64,000 nt of DNA from Hyphomicrobium sp. (lineage in GTDB: Bacteria; Pseudomonadota; Alphaproteobacteria; Rhizobiales; Hyphomicrobiaceae), in NCBI GenBank assembly GCA_016793445.1, contig JAEUME010000019.1, positions 34,234 through 98,233 of the forward strand, given 5' to 3'. Below are positions 16,478 to 25,605 of the stretch, piece by piece. The position numbers were made by a program, and so were the translations under genes. Below the pieces are notes generated by a model. That model did no database searches. It was not told the origin of the DNA and saw only the letters and a program-made list of their open reading frames with translations. Within the stretch, counting starts at the first letter, position 1; each line of letters begins with the position of its first letter.

Positions 16478-17662
16478 TTAGACATAGACCCCTGGCTTCT
16501 GCCTTACGGGTTTCTGTTCGGGTTCATTATTGTGGCGCGCAGCACTTTGATCTTGCCTGCCGTGTCCCGCATTTCGGCCGTCATGACGTCCATTGCCTTG
16601 AGACGTCTCCGCACCGGCGCTATCGCGAGGCACTCCAGGCGTTGCGCCAGGGTCGCGCCGCGACTCTCCGAACGGATTGTGAAGAAGAGCGCGCTCAATA
16701 CCGATGTTCGACAAGTCGTAACCCGCTGCGGTCAAACTATCCTTGAGACCGCCGAGCTGCCCTTCCAGAAGATGGCGGGCCGTCTCTGTCTGCGGTGTGA
16801 GCATGACGGAAAGGCCGTCCCCGGCGAGCTTCATCTTGATCTCGATCCGGCCGAGATGCTCCGGCTTCAGCACGACATCCAGAATACGCAACTGCGCCTT
16901 GTACCAAGCGGGCTCGGCATCTGCGCCCGGCGCGGCGCGTGCCTGGGCGTTATCCGAAGGTGACAGCGCCTCTCGCAGGCTCGAAGCGATTTGGGTCGCG
17001 ACGCTTCCCGGTGAGGTCCCCAACGCGGTGTCGCGCTCAATGAGCGCCTCGGCGAGACCGGCTTTGGCTCCTTCAATTTCGCGCCCAACACTTGGCAGCT
17101 CAGCCTTATCGCCCGGTCCGTCATTGTCTTTGTCGGGCATGGTGACCGTCAGCGTGCCTTCCGCTTCGTCGGATAAGGCGGGCGATGCGCCTGGCTTATG
17201 CGCACTCAGTGAAGGCGGCGGCCGATGCGTTGTCGCGCCCACGACAACGGCTCCTGAAATTAATACCCCTGGCTCCGCTCCGCCCGGCTGCACATCCATA
17301 TCCCGCGCGGGCCTCGCATCGGACTTGACGGCTTCCGGCGCTCCTGCATCCATACGTACGCTGCGTGCGCCGCCGGCCGGTGGTTTCGCGACGCTCACGC
17401 CCGGTTGCGGCGTGGTTGGCTGTGGCGTTATCACCGCCACGGCCAGCAGTGGCCACATCAGCCTGACATCATCGGCACCGGAAGCTTCAACGATGTCATC
17501 TTGGGACGGCGTTGCCGCATCTATTGGCTTCTCCTCGTCGCTGGTCTTTTCCATCAATGCTGCAAACAGATCGTCGACGACCGGCGTCGCGGCAATGGGG
17601 GCCAAGCTTGCGGGTTCGCACGCAGGCGTTGGCGTGATCCGGCTGGTCAACGGCACGGTCAT
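16478..17662 (-). CDS. fliK: flagellar hook-length control protein FliK
   Basis: FliK measures hook length and switches export specificity. The 394 residues are a long, Pro/Ala-rich disordered ruler (about 1-245) followed by the conserved C-terminal Flg_hook domain (about 255-335: LKPEHLGRIEIKMKLAGDGL, then VMLTPQTETARHLLEGQLGG and LKDSLTAAGYDL). After that comes a basic, glycine/histidine-rich tail. In rhizobia the same gene was first named motD. Its start overlaps the motC stop by 4 bases. Confidence 0.88.
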   Translation of the reverse strand: MTVPLTSRITPTPACEPASLAPIAATPVVDDLFAALMEKTSDEEKPIDAATPSQDDIVEASGADDVRLMWPLLAVAVITPQPTTPQPGVSVAKPPAGGARSVRMDAGAPEAVKSDARPARDMDVQPGGAEPGVLISGAVVVGATTHRPPPSLSAHKPGASPALSDEAEGTLTVTMPDKDNDGPGDKAELPSVGREIEGAKAGLAEALIERDTALGTSPGSVATQIASSLREALSPSDNAQARAAPGADAEPAWYKAQLRILDVVLKPEHLGRIEIKMKLAGDGLSVMLTPQTETARHLLEGQLGGLKDSLTAAGYDLSNIGIERALLHNPFGESRRDPGATPGVPRDSAGAETSQGNGRHDGRNAGHGRQDQSAARHNNEPEQKPVRQKPGVYV

Positions 17663-18891
17663 GGACCAATCCCGCTCAAGCTTTTCTGCGCCTCTTTCAG
17701 AGATTTCTCGGCATGCGCCACGAGATTGCCACCCAGCGGGCTCTCTGCTGCTGGATCCATTTCATTGGCGCCAAGAGCCTTGCGCGCGGCGGGAGGTGCA
17801 GCGTCGTATTTGGACGCGCTTGCGTCGCTGAACCCGCCCTCGACATCGCGCGCGACAATGATTGCCGCCCGAATAAGTTGCTGCTCCGCCGGCGTATAGC
17901 GGCGAACATCGAGGGCCTCAAGGGCGGCCACCGACACTTGCGCCGTCTGAACGCTGATGCCTGCTGCACGCTTGTAGAGTTCCGCCCGCCGCCTGAGATC
18001 GGACTGCTCCGGCTCGGTCCTGCAAACAAAATCCGCCAACGCGGCGGCGTGCGCCAACGCTCCCGTCAACAGCAGCCGCCCGCTCAACGCGACGAGAAAG
18101 GCCCTGTAGCGGTTCGAACCTTCTGCCACATTCACCGCGACCGATGGCATCAGAAAATCCGCCGCAGTGATCGTGCCGTGCTTGCCCGCCATCCCGACGA
18201 TGAGTGTCTTGAAACTGTCCCAGTAAGTCGATTGAGGAAAGCGACGAAGATAAGCCGACATCCGCTCGCCGGCCTTCTTGGAATCGCCGAGCCTGAGCAG
18301 GATGATAATCTGCTGGCGCAGTGCCGCCTCCTCCAGGCCTGTCCCCGGCACGCCGATCCGCGCCTCCTGGAGCTGTAAGATTGCGCGTTTTGGATCACTG
18401 TCTGCGAACATCTTTGCCTCGGCAAGCGCCAACGATGCCCGCACGGCCACCGGCAAGACTTGTCGATCGACCTTCGCGAAAAAGCTCTTTGCCTCCTCTA
18501 AATTCCGGACCGAAAGAGCCAGCAGCCCGCGCCCCAGAACGCGATCATTTTCGACCCAATGATCATCTTCGAGAACGCGCGAGAGCGTTTGTGTCCCGGC
18601 GCCACACAGCACAAGAGCCAACAAACCCGCTGCGTTCTCCGGCCGACGCAAGACGTTGACGTCCGCTCCGGCAATCCTGGCCGCGACGATCTTGAGCGTA
18701 TCCCCGCGCAGCGCCTCGGCATTCGGCGTTCCATACGCCGAGGCATCGATAGCCTTGTGCAGCTCTCGAGCCAGGTTGGCGAACTCGCCGGCCTGATAAT
18801 GGTGAGGCACATTTTCGCCAGTCGTAGCGCGGGCGTCGTTTGCCGCATACGGAGACAAGAGCGCCAGAAAGGCGATGCTGCCTCTCATCAT
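17659..18891 (-). CDS. motC: chemotaxis/motility protein MotC
   Basis: MotC is a periplasmic protein of the rhizobial proton-driven motor; it binds MotB and is stabilised by the chaperone MotE. The 410 residues start with a short signal-like stretch (MMRGSIAFLALLSPYA) and continue with helical TPR-like repeats across about 100-340. The position between motB and fliK is the Sinorhizobium/Agrobacterium arrangement. It overlaps both neighbours by 4 bases. motE is present at 26835-27656, so both members of the pair are available. Confidence 0.85.
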   Translation of the reverse strand: MMRGSIAFLALLSPYAANDARATTGENVPHHYQAGEFANLARELHKAIDASAYGTPNAEALRGDTLKIVAARIAGADVNVLRRPENAAGLLALVLCGAGTQTLSRVLEDDHWVENDRVLGRGLLALSVRNLEEAKSFFAKVDRQVLPVAVRASLALAEAKMFADSDPKRAILQLQEARIGVPGTGLEEAALRQQIIILLRLGDSKKAGERMSAYLRRFPQSTYWDSFKTLIVGMAGKHGTITAADFLMPSVAVNVAEGSNRYRAFLVALSGRLLLTGALAHAAALADFVCRTEPEQSDLRRRAELYKRAAGISVQTAQVSVAALEALDVRRYTPAEQQLIRAAIIVARDVEGGFSDASASKYDAAPPAARKALGANEMDPAAESPLGGNLVAHAEKSLKEAQKSLSGIGP

Positions 18892-20018
18892 GACTTCGGT
18901 GCCCTCAGCAATATCTCGATGCGCCGATTTTGCGCGGCGTAGGGATTGGAGGGAACACGCAAGGCCTTATCGGCCATTCCCTCGATCTTTTCCAACTGCT
19001 CATCGCGTAATCCAGCGCGCCGCAACATGTATTGCGCCATATGCGCCCTTGCGGTCGACAGCCGCCAGTTATCGTAGCTCGACGTCCGGAAGTTAGCGGC
19101 ATCAGTGTGCCCCCGGATGACGATGTTGCCTCCTGCGGCACGTAAGATCGGTGTAATTCTTTCCAAAAGCTTCAAAGTGTGCGGTTGGGGCTCCGCGGAA
19201 CCCCGGCGAAACATCTCAAACCCATCGTGATCCATGACTGACACCAAGATCCCGTCTCCCGTATGCGTGACGCTGACTTGAGGGCCGACCCCACGAATGC
19301 CTTGCGTGGCTTTCAGAATTTTCTCGGCTACACTCTGGTAGCGCTTATCCGCATCACTCGTGAGAGCCGCATCCTGCGCAGCATCTATTCCCTCACCGCC
19401 GGATGTGGAAGGCCTCGTGGCTGCTGCTCCTGGCACCACCCTGACATCGCGCGATTCCCTGACCTGCGAACCGGCACCGACGCCGCTATCGAAAGCGTCC
19501 GTTGCGTCCCGCTGCTGACCCGGTGTGCTGGAGTCGCCGAGTGTTAGTCCAAACTCTTCGATCGATGTCTGGCTCGCCCCGATATCGAAGGCTTGGCTGG
19601 CAACCGCCTCCAAGGACTCCATCGGGTCAACGAACATTCGGGCTTCCGCCGCCGCTGCCTTTTCTTTGCGTGCGTTATCGTCAGCTTTCCGGCGCGGCGA
19701 TGCGGACGGCGCTTGCATCTCCTCCTTCCTGTCGCCGTGGGAGGCGTAAGGCGCTTTGGGATCGGCATCCCTCAAGCCCTTCTTGGTCGCTGCCGCATCC
19801 GTGAGCTGGAGCGGATTGAAGTAGTTCGCGATCTGCACAATGGTCTTATCGTCAGTCATGCTGACCAGCCACATCACCAGAAAGAACGCCATCATGGCGG
19901 TCATGAAGTCCGCGTACGCTATCTTCCAGGCGCCTCCGTGATGCCCGTCCTCGCCACCGCCCTTGCGGCGGCGCACGATGACGACTTCCTTGGCGAGATC
20001 GAATTTGGCATCACTCAT
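18888..20018 (-). CDS. motB: flagellar motor stator protein MotB
   Basis: MotB anchors the stator to peptidoglycan. The 376 residues have one membrane helix (about 34-53) with the proton-carrying aspartate in YADFMTAMMAFFLVMWL (Asp37). A long alanine- and charge-rich linker (about 75-225) follows, then an OmpA-type peptidoglycan-binding domain (about 235-372: GNIVIRGHTDAANF, then NWRLSTARAHMAQYMLRRAG and NPYAAQNRRIEI). motA is 15 kb away at 34737-35621, as in rhizobia. It overlaps fliH and motC by 4 bases each. Confidence 0.93.
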   Translation of the reverse strand: MSDAKFDLAKEVVIVRRRKGGGEDGHHGGAWKIAYADFMTAMMAFFLVMWLVSMTDDKTIVQIANYFNPLQLTDAAATKKGLRDADPKAPYASHGDRKEEMQAPSASPRRKADDNARKEKAAAAEARMFVDPMESLEAVASQAFDIGASQTSIEEFGLTLGDSSTPGQQRDATDAFDSGVGAGSQVRESRDVRVVPGAAATRPSTSGGEGIDAAQDAALTSDADKRYQSVAEKILKATQGIRGVGPQVSVTHTGDGILVSVMDHDGFEMFRRGSAEPQPHTLKLLERITPILRAAGGNIVIRGHTDAANFRTSSYDNWRLSTARAHMAQYMLRRAGLRDEQLEKIEGMADKALRVPSNPYAAQNRRIEILLRAPKS

Positions 20019-20644
20019 TGCAGCAAGACCTCAAGTTCAGCGAGCCATCGCGGCAGATCCGACTGCAGGGACGTCTCAGAAATCTCCATTGAGATGGTCA
20101 GGCTGCCGGTGACCTCGCATTCCACCGCTAGGCCTCGCTCCGACAACGCCTCAGAGAGCGGCGCGACGAGTTCGGCAGGGCCCCGGAGCGTTACCGGCAG
20201 CATTCCGCGCAGCGCGGTGACGCGTTCCACAGCGTCAATAAAACTGTCCTGCGCGGCCTGCGTCATCCGGTGCGCCGCCAATGGACCAAGGATGCCCACG
20301 AGCGCCTCGCGCAGACCTGTCTCGATTTCCGTCAACTTACCGTTGACCGCTTCCGCAAGATGTTCAAGGCCATCGAGCGACGCGCGATGTTGCATCCTGG
20401 CTAACTCGGCCTCGATCTCTAACCGCATGCGCCCAAGCTCAGCGTCATGCTGTGCTTGCGCGGTGCGCATTCCATCGTCAAATCCCCGCCGATAGGACTC
20501 TTCGGTCTGCGTAGGCTTGGCGGGCGCCTCCGGATCGCGCGACGCAGACGTTCCCGCGACCCTCCAAAGGCTTTCAAAGCGATTAGCCACCTCGCCAGCC
20601 ACTCGGATGGGTTCGCCGTCAGGTGGTGTTGGATTTGCGGCCAT
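20015..20644 (-). CDS. fliH: FliH-like flagellar export regulator
   Basis: FliH holds the FliI ATPase at the export gate. The product (about 209 residues) has a charged helical middle (about 60-110: YRRGFDDGMRTAQAQHDAEL, then RMRLEIEAELARM) and a C-terminal domain like the V-ATPase E-subunit fold. Position right after fliF supports the call. The start is uncertain: the frame reaches 20716 inside fliF, a GTG lies at 20668, and the ATG used here gives MAANPTPPDG with a 31-base gap after fliF. Its end overlaps motB. Confidence 0.72.
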   Translation of the reverse strand: MAANPTPPDGEPIRVAGEVANRFESLWRVAGTSASRDPEAPAKPTQTEESYRRGFDDGMRTAQAQHDAELGRMRLEIEAELARMQHRASLDGLEHLAEAVNGKLTEIETGLREALVGILGPLAAHRMTQAAQDSFIDAVERVTALRGMLPVTLRGPAELVAPLSEALSERGLAVECEVTGSLTISMEISETSLQSDLPRWLAELEVLLQ

Positions 20645-20675
20645 CGCTGAAGCTCTGATTGCAGCCACGTCCGGA

Positions 20676-22331
20676 TTATGCGCTTTCTGCCTTGATCCAT
20701 CGGCGGACGACGGCAACCGCCTGCTCTGGATCCTGGCTGACTAAGTCGTTCAATTGGGCAATCAATGGTGCCATCCCGCCTTGATGGCGCGGATGTGGGT
20801 TATGACTAAGCTCGAGGCGCGGGCCTGACTGCGGGGACATGGCAGCTCTCGCTTCGCTTCGGCCGATTGTTGCGGGGGCGGCGCTGGCCTCCGCGGCCGG
20901 CGCGGACAAGGCCGGCGCGGTGTCAACCGGAGGCCGCTCGATCAGAATGCGAACAAGCGGGCGCGCACCAAACCAGATGATAGCGAGCACCGACAGCACG
21001 AGGGTTGCGGCCGTCACCAAGGTGCTTGCCGTATTCCCCAGAACCGCGCCAAATCCTTGCGATTCGTCATCGCCCAGCACTGCCGCGCCACCCTGGAAGC
21101 TCTGGGCAACGACGGTGATCCGGTCACCACGTTGGGTATCGAGGCCCACTGCGCTCGCTGCAAGCTTCTCAAGATCCGAGAGTCGCGCAGAGGTTTCCGC
21201 CTCGTCGAGCGCGGCTCCATCGGGCTTTTTCAAGCTCGCCTTGTTCACGACGATTGCCAGGCTGATACGATCGATCCGGTAGCCGTCGCGCGTCGTTTGT
21301 ATGGTCTTGGAACTGATTTCGTAGTTCGTGGTCTCGTCGCGGCGCTGATTTGCTTTCTGCGACTGGCGGCTCTGCGCCATATCCGTTGCGCCAGGAATGT
21401 TCTGATCGACACTGACCGCCGGATCGGCCGCGCCATCCTTCGTGCTGCCCGATTCCTTCACAACCCGGGTCGAACGCTCCACCTTGGACGCCGGATCGAA
21501 TGTGCTTTCGTTGACCGTACTTTGATCGGCGTTGAGCCGGACCGAGACACTGGACTGGAAATTGTCCAGACCCAGCAGCGGCGTCAACGTCTCAGACAGG
21601 TTCTGCTTGAGTTGCAGGGCGAATGCGCTTTCCAGCCCGAGAACCTTATCAGGACTCGTTCTTCTATTTTCTTCCCCCGAGGCAAGGACGGTTCCATCCG
21701 AGCTGACGACCCGCACGTTCTGCGTCGCCAAGGCGGGCACCGCTGCCGCCACGATATTCCTGACCGCATCGACGGGCGCGCGATCGACGGGCACGCCCAA
21801 CTTCAAGACGACAGAGGCCGTCGGCGCGTATGCCGGCTGCCGAAGACTCGTCTTTTCGGACATGACGAGATGGACGCGCGAAGAAACGATGCCGGACATG
21901 CTGTTCAACGTCCGCATGATCTCGCCCTCCAACGCACGCACCCGCGAAACTTCTTGCATGAAGGTCGTCAGGCCCAGCGGACCGATCTTGTCAAACAACT
22001 CATAGCCGGCGCTCGCACTCGCGGGCAGCCCGCGCTCCGCAAGAACGCCGCGCGTCCGCGCCACGGCGCTCGACGGCACCGATACCTTCGTGCCATCCAT
22101 CGAGGTCTCGAACGGAATGCCTATTTCGGTCAAAACGGCTGCGATACGGCCTGCGTCATTTGCCGACAAGCCGATATAAAGCAGCTGATAATCGGATCTG
22201 GCGATCCAATAGCTGCCGATTGCGATTGACCCAAAAATGACCGATCCGGCCACTCCCAGCATGACCAATCGGCGCATTCCGAGCGCGGCCAGATTCCGTC
22301 TGAGCTGCTGGAGGGCAAAGGCGAGGTTCAT
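20676..22331 (-). CDS. fliF: flagellar MS-ring protein FliF
   Basis: FliF forms the membrane-supramembrane ring that founds the basal body and binds FliG through its C-terminus. The 551 residues have two membrane segments (about 20-40 and 425-445) around a periplasmic part with ring-building motifs. Clear family blocks are LLYIGLSANDAGRIAAVLTE, SYELFDKIGPLG-like GYELFDKIGPLGLTTFMQEV, and SRVHLVMSEKTSLR. I start at MNLAFALQQL, which gives normal length; 38 further codons upstream do not resemble the family. The C-terminal FliG-binding stretch reaches WIKAESA. Confidence 0.93.
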   Translation of the reverse strand: MNLAFALQQLRRNLAALGMRRLVMLGVAGSVIFGSIAIGSYWIARSDYQLLYIGLSANDAGRIAAVLTEIGIPFETSMDGTKVSVPSSAVARTRGVLAERGLPASASAGYELFDKIGPLGLTTFMQEVSRVRALEGEIMRTLNSMSGIVSSRVHLVMSEKTSLRQPAYAPTASVVLKLGVPVDRAPVDAVRNIVAAAVPALATQNVRVVSSDGTVLASGEENRRTSPDKVLGLESAFALQLKQNLSETLTPLLGLDNFQSSVSVRLNADQSTVNESTFDPASKVERSTRVVKESGSTKDGAADPAVSVDQNIPGATDMAQSRQSQKANQRRDETTNYEISSKTIQTTRDGYRIDRISLAIVVNKASLKKPDGAALDEAETSARLSDLEKLAASAVGLDTQRGDRITVVAQSFQGGAAVLGDDESQGFGAVLGNTASTLVTAATLVLSVLAIIWFGARPLVRILIERPPVDTAPALSAPAAEASAAPATIGRSEARAAMSPQSGPRLELSHNPHPRHQGGMAPLIAQLNDLVSQDPEQAVAVVRRWIKAESA

Positions 22332-22471
22332 TGTCTGCCTATCTGGAAAGATGGCAGTAGAATCAGATGATTTGCCTTGCGTGGAAATGGCGGCAACGCT
22401 CCGCTGACCGTGCCATGACCGGCCGGCCAACGGAGCGTCCGACATTTGCGAGGGTTGTTGACCGGAACGTC

Positions 22472-23407
22472 TTACCGGAAGAGGGACAAGATGTTCTGCG
22501 TCGAACTGTTGGCGATGCTCATCGCCTGAATACCAAGCTGCTGCTGCACCTGCAGCGCCTGCAGCTTGGTCGACTCCTCGCTCATATCGGCATCGACCAG
22601 CGTCGAGACGCCACGATCAATGGCCTGCATCAGGGAGTTGACGAAGTCCTTCTGCAATCCGACGCGCTGCTTGACAGAGCCCAGATTGGTTGCGGCCGTT
22701 GTCATTTCCTTGATGGCTGTATCCACGCCCTTGATGTACCCCTCGAGCGTCGTCAGATCCGCTGAGCTGTCCGTCAAGGCCGAGATATCCATTCCGGTTA
22801 CCGACGTGCCCGTGGCGGCCACCGCGCCGGTGCTGTCGCGCAATCCATCGAGAATGCCGGCCGACGACGCGCTGGCATCGAACAGCTTGACGTCCGAAGT
22901 ATCGACCGAAATCGTGCCGATGGAGATATTGCCGCTGACGTCGCGGGCGAACGACGCAACGATTGTCTTCGTCGCATTGTATCCGGCAGTCGACGAATCA
23001 ACCGACAGCCAATTCTGCCCGGAGAACGTTGCGGAGTCGCCGATGTTCTTCAGCTGATTCTGAAGCTCGGTAATCTCGCTTTGAACCTTCACGCGATCGA
23101 CGCCAGGTTCACGCGCCGCGACCAGTTTGGCCTTGATCTCGCTCGATACGTCAATCGCGCTGTTGACGGCGGTGTACGCCACATCGACGGTCGCGCTCCC
23201 AAGCCCCAACGCATCCTTCACGGTCGACAGCGCCTTGTTATCCGAGCGCATGGTGGTCGCGATCGACCAGTACGACGCGTTGTCTTCCGCTGTGGCGACA
23301 CGATAGCCGGTCGAAATCCGGCTCTGGGTCTTGACCATTTCCTTGTTGGTATTCTGCAAGGATTGCAGTGCGGTCATCGCCGCAAAGTTCGTCTTGATAC
23401 TATCCAT
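22472..23407 (-). CDS. fla: flagellin (copy 1)
   Basis: This 311-residue flagellin has the conserved terminal domains: the N-terminus MDSIKTNFAAMTALQSLQNT with SRISTGYRVATAEDNASYW, and the C-terminus LQALQVQQQLGIQAMSIANS with NILSLFR. The central part (about 140-210) is a short D2/D3-free variable segment, as in small rhizobial flagellins. The close paralogue is the next gene upstream in transcription. The 311-base leader between the two includes a hairpin and is a probable target of FlbT/FlaF control. fliF follows after 140 bases. Confidence 0.96.
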   Translation of the reverse strand: MDSIKTNFAAMTALQSLQNTNKEMVKTQSRISTGYRVATAEDNASYWSIATTMRSDNKALSTVKDALGLGSATVDVAYTAVNSAIDVSSEIKAKLVAAREPGVDRVKVQSEITELQNQLKNIGDSATFSGQNWLSVDSSTAGYNATKTIVASFARDVSGNISIGTISVDTSDVKLFDASASSAGILDGLRDSTGAVAATGTSVTGMDISALTDSSADLTTLEGYIKGVDTAIKEMTTAATNLGSVKQRVGLQKDFVNSLMQAIDRGVSTLVDADMSEESTKLQALQVQQQLGIQAMSIANSSTQNILSLFR

Positions 23408-23718
23408 GGAACTGTCCCTGATGGAGTTTCATAAAGAAGGGGACATTCCGGACTGACCGGCACGGCAAGACGGCTTCATGCCTTTGAGGAGAGAGCCTCA
23501 ACTCGACGTGCCGGAGACTCTAGACGCCATAGGTTAGCCAAATGTAATCGCGGCGGACGATGAACCCGCTTACCTGTCCTCCATCATATAGAGGATGGAG
23601 GATCTAACGACCTCTCTTTTCCGGCTACTCCTTCAAGCGCCTGCCGCGATCTGCCGTCCGGCGCACGCCGCGGCTCCTCCGCGCGCGCTTTCTAACCTGC
23701 CGCGCCTCAAAAAGGTGC
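23408..23718. other. intergenic leader between the two flagellin genes
   Basis: No gene is supported here. It should contain the terminator of the upstream flagellin and the promoter and 5' leader of the downstream one (minus strand). A perfect 8-base-pair hairpin (arms CCTCCATC and GATGGAGG) lies at 23578-23601. It is not followed by a T run on either strand, so an RNA-level regulatory role is possible as well as termination. Confidence 0.5.
23578..23601. terminator. hairpin between flagellin genes
   Basis: The stem is perfect over 8 base pairs, with an 8-base AT-rich loop. It sits 118 bases beyond the stop of flagellin copy 2. It lacks a U-tract, so it could be a weak terminator, an mRNA 3'-end stabiliser or part of the leader of copy 1. 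Confidence 0.35.
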
Positions 23719-24672
23719 CTAGCCATTGCGAAAGAGCGAGAGGATGTTCTGCGTCGAGCTGTTAGTGATGCTGAGCGCCTGTACGCCCAGTTGCTGCTGA
23801 ACCTGAAGGGCCTGCAGCTTCGTCGATTCCTCATTCATGTCCGCATCCACGAGCGTGGCGACCCCTCGATCGATCGCATCCATCAACGCCTTCACGAACG
23901 TCTGCTGCAGGCCAATACGCTGTTTGATCGATCCCAGGCTGCTGCCTGCCGCGGTCATGTCGTCGATCGCCACATTCACACCTTTGATGTACTCTTCCAG
24001 CTTCGTCAGATCTGCTGGCGAGTCCGTCAGTCCAGAGATGTCGATCGATGTGACGGAGAAGGTCCCGCCGGCCGCGCGTGCGCCCGTCGAATCACGCAAG
24101 GCATCCAGGATGCCGTCGCTGGAGGCAGAGGCATCGAACAGCTTCGCATCGTCGACTGCGAACGTTATCGTGCCGATGTCGATCGTTCCATCGGATGCGC
24201 GGGAGAACGACGACACGATCGATTTCGTCGCATTGTAGCCCGCCGCAGAACTGTCGACAGCCAGCCAGTTCTGGCCGGAGAAGAGCGCGGAGTTGGCGAT
24301 GCTTTTCAGTTGGCTCTGAAGCTCTGCGAGCTCGTCCTGGATATGTCCGCGGTCCAGACCCGGCTCGCGCGCGGCCACGAGCTTCGCCTTGATTTCGCTC
24401 GTGACGTCGATTGCGCTATTCAAGGCCGTATAGGTGACGTCAACAGTCGCGCTTCCAAGACCCAGTGCGTCAGTGACGGTACTCAGCGCCTTGTTATCGG
24501 ATCGCATCGTCGTCGAGATCGACCAGTAGGCCGCGTTATCCTCCGCTGTGGAAACGCGATAGCCTGTCGAAATCCGCTGCTGCGATTTCAGAAGCTCCTT
24601 GTTCGTTGCCTGTAACGACTGCAAAGCGGTCATTGCCGCAAAATTCGTCTTGATGCTGTCCATGAGAGCCAC
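23719..24672 (-). CDS. fla: flagellin (copy 2)
   Basis: This 317-residue paralogue of the neighbouring flagellin shares nearly the whole N-terminal 130 and C-terminal 90 residues with it. Differences are concentrated in the middle (about 150-225, for example IVSSFSRASDGTIDIGTITF). The ends are canonical (SIKTNFAAMTALQSLQATNK; SITNSSTQNILSLFRNG). fliP ends 195 bases upstream in transcription. Two flagellins in tandem after fliP is the common Rhizobiales order; which is the major filament protein cannot be told here. Confidence 0.96.
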   Translation of the reverse strand: MALMDSIKTNFAAMTALQSLQATNKELLKSQQRISTGYRVSTAEDNAAYWSISTTMRSDNKALSTVTDALGLGSATVDVTYTALNSAIDVTSEIKAKLVAAREPGLDRGHIQDELAELQSQLKSIANSALFSGQNWLAVDSSAAGYNATKSIVSSFSRASDGTIDIGTITFAVDDAKLFDASASSDGILDALRDSTGARAAGGTFSVTSIDISGLTDSPADLTKLEEYIKGVNVAIDDMTAAGSSLGSIKQRIGLQQTFVKALMDAIDRGVATLVDADMNEESTKLQALQVQQQLGVQALSITNSSTQNILSLFRNG

Positions 24673-24867
24673 CCAGAAGCGCTAGCGTGTTGCGTGACAT
24701 GCCGCCTGACATGCCGGATGAGCGCGTGCGGGGGGCGAAGGTTTCCGGCCGAAGCTTATGTTTCGCCCTGCGCATGCGAATCACAACATGATATGTCTTC
24801 AGCCCTTACGCCCGCATCCCTTTAACGCCTCACCGGCGGGCCGCGCGATGACGCTCGCAAGCTCCAC

Positions 24868-25605
24868 TCAAGCGTATGACTTGATGAGCGCTGCAACGAG
24901 GATGCTCCACCCGTCGATCAGGACGAAGAAGAGCACTTTAAGGGGAAGGGAGAAGACAACCGGTGACACCATCATCATGCCCATCGACATGACGATGCTT
25001 GCCACCACGATGTCGATCACCAGAAACGGTAAGGCGATCAGGAAGCCAATCTCAAATCCTCTGCGTAATTCAGAGACGACGAAAGAAGGGACCAGAATCT
25101 GAAGGCTCTCGGCATCGGCGTCGGTTCCCGGCGCCGTCTCCTTGATCATCTTCTGAAAGAGCTCGGTATCTTTGGGTCGCACGTTCGCTGTCATGAACGC
25201 CTTGAATGGCTTCACCATCTCCGTGACGGCTTGTTCCGTAGTGATCTTCTCCTCCATCAACGGCTTCAATCCATGGCTCCACGCCTGATCGAAAGTTGAC
25301 GCCATCACGAACCAAGTCATGAACAACGCCAGGTTGATGAGAATGACGTTGCTCGGGGTCGTCTGCAATCCAAGCCCAGCGCGCAGGAACGAAAGCGCGA
25401 CAATGAACCGTGTAAAACACGTCATCATCACAAGTATGCCCGGAGCGATCGAAAGGATCGTGAGTACGAGCAGAACCTGGACGATGCCGCCCGCCGCCGT
25501 TGGCGCTTGCCCGCCAAGCAGGTCCGTCAGGTTAAACGACTGTGCCTGGGCGGCCGTGACAGGATAGAGCAGGAAGACGGCAAACAGCGCAGCGAGGCTC
25601 GCTAT
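24868..25605 (-). CDS. fliP: flagellar export gate protein FliP, with apparently non-canonical start
   Basis: FliP is the central export-gate subunit. Family blocks are clear: VQVLLVLTILSIAPGILVMM, TCFTRFIVALSFLRAGLGLQ, and near the end PFLVIDIVVASIVMSMGMMM with PLKVLFFVLIDGW. The frame begins with a signal-like stretch (ASLAALFAVFLLYPVTAAQA), as in FliP. No ATG, GTG or TTG lies in frame for over 60 codons before it. An ATA codon at 25603-25605 overlaps the fliL stop as ATAG and gives 245 residues, the usual length. I place the start there, though a CTG a few codons later or a sequence error are alternatives. Confidence 0.85.
   Translation of the reverse strand: MASLAALFAVFLLYPVTAAQAQSFNLTDLLGGQAPTAAGGIVQVLLVLTILSIAPGILVMMTCFTRFIVALSFLRAGLGLQTTPSNVILINLALFMTWFVMASTFDQAWSHGLKPLMEEKITTEQAVTEMVKPFKAFMTANVRPKDTELFQKMIKETAPGTDADAESLQILVPSFVVSELRRGFEIGFLIALPFLVIDIVVASIVMSMGMMMVSPVVFSLPLKVLFFVLIDGWSILVAALIKSYA

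Noticed and set aside
16743..17831. 362-codon plus-strand frame over fliK and motC
   Set aside because: It is antisense to fliK with a Ser/Ala/Pro-rich composition expected from the opposite strand of a Pro/Ala-rich gene.
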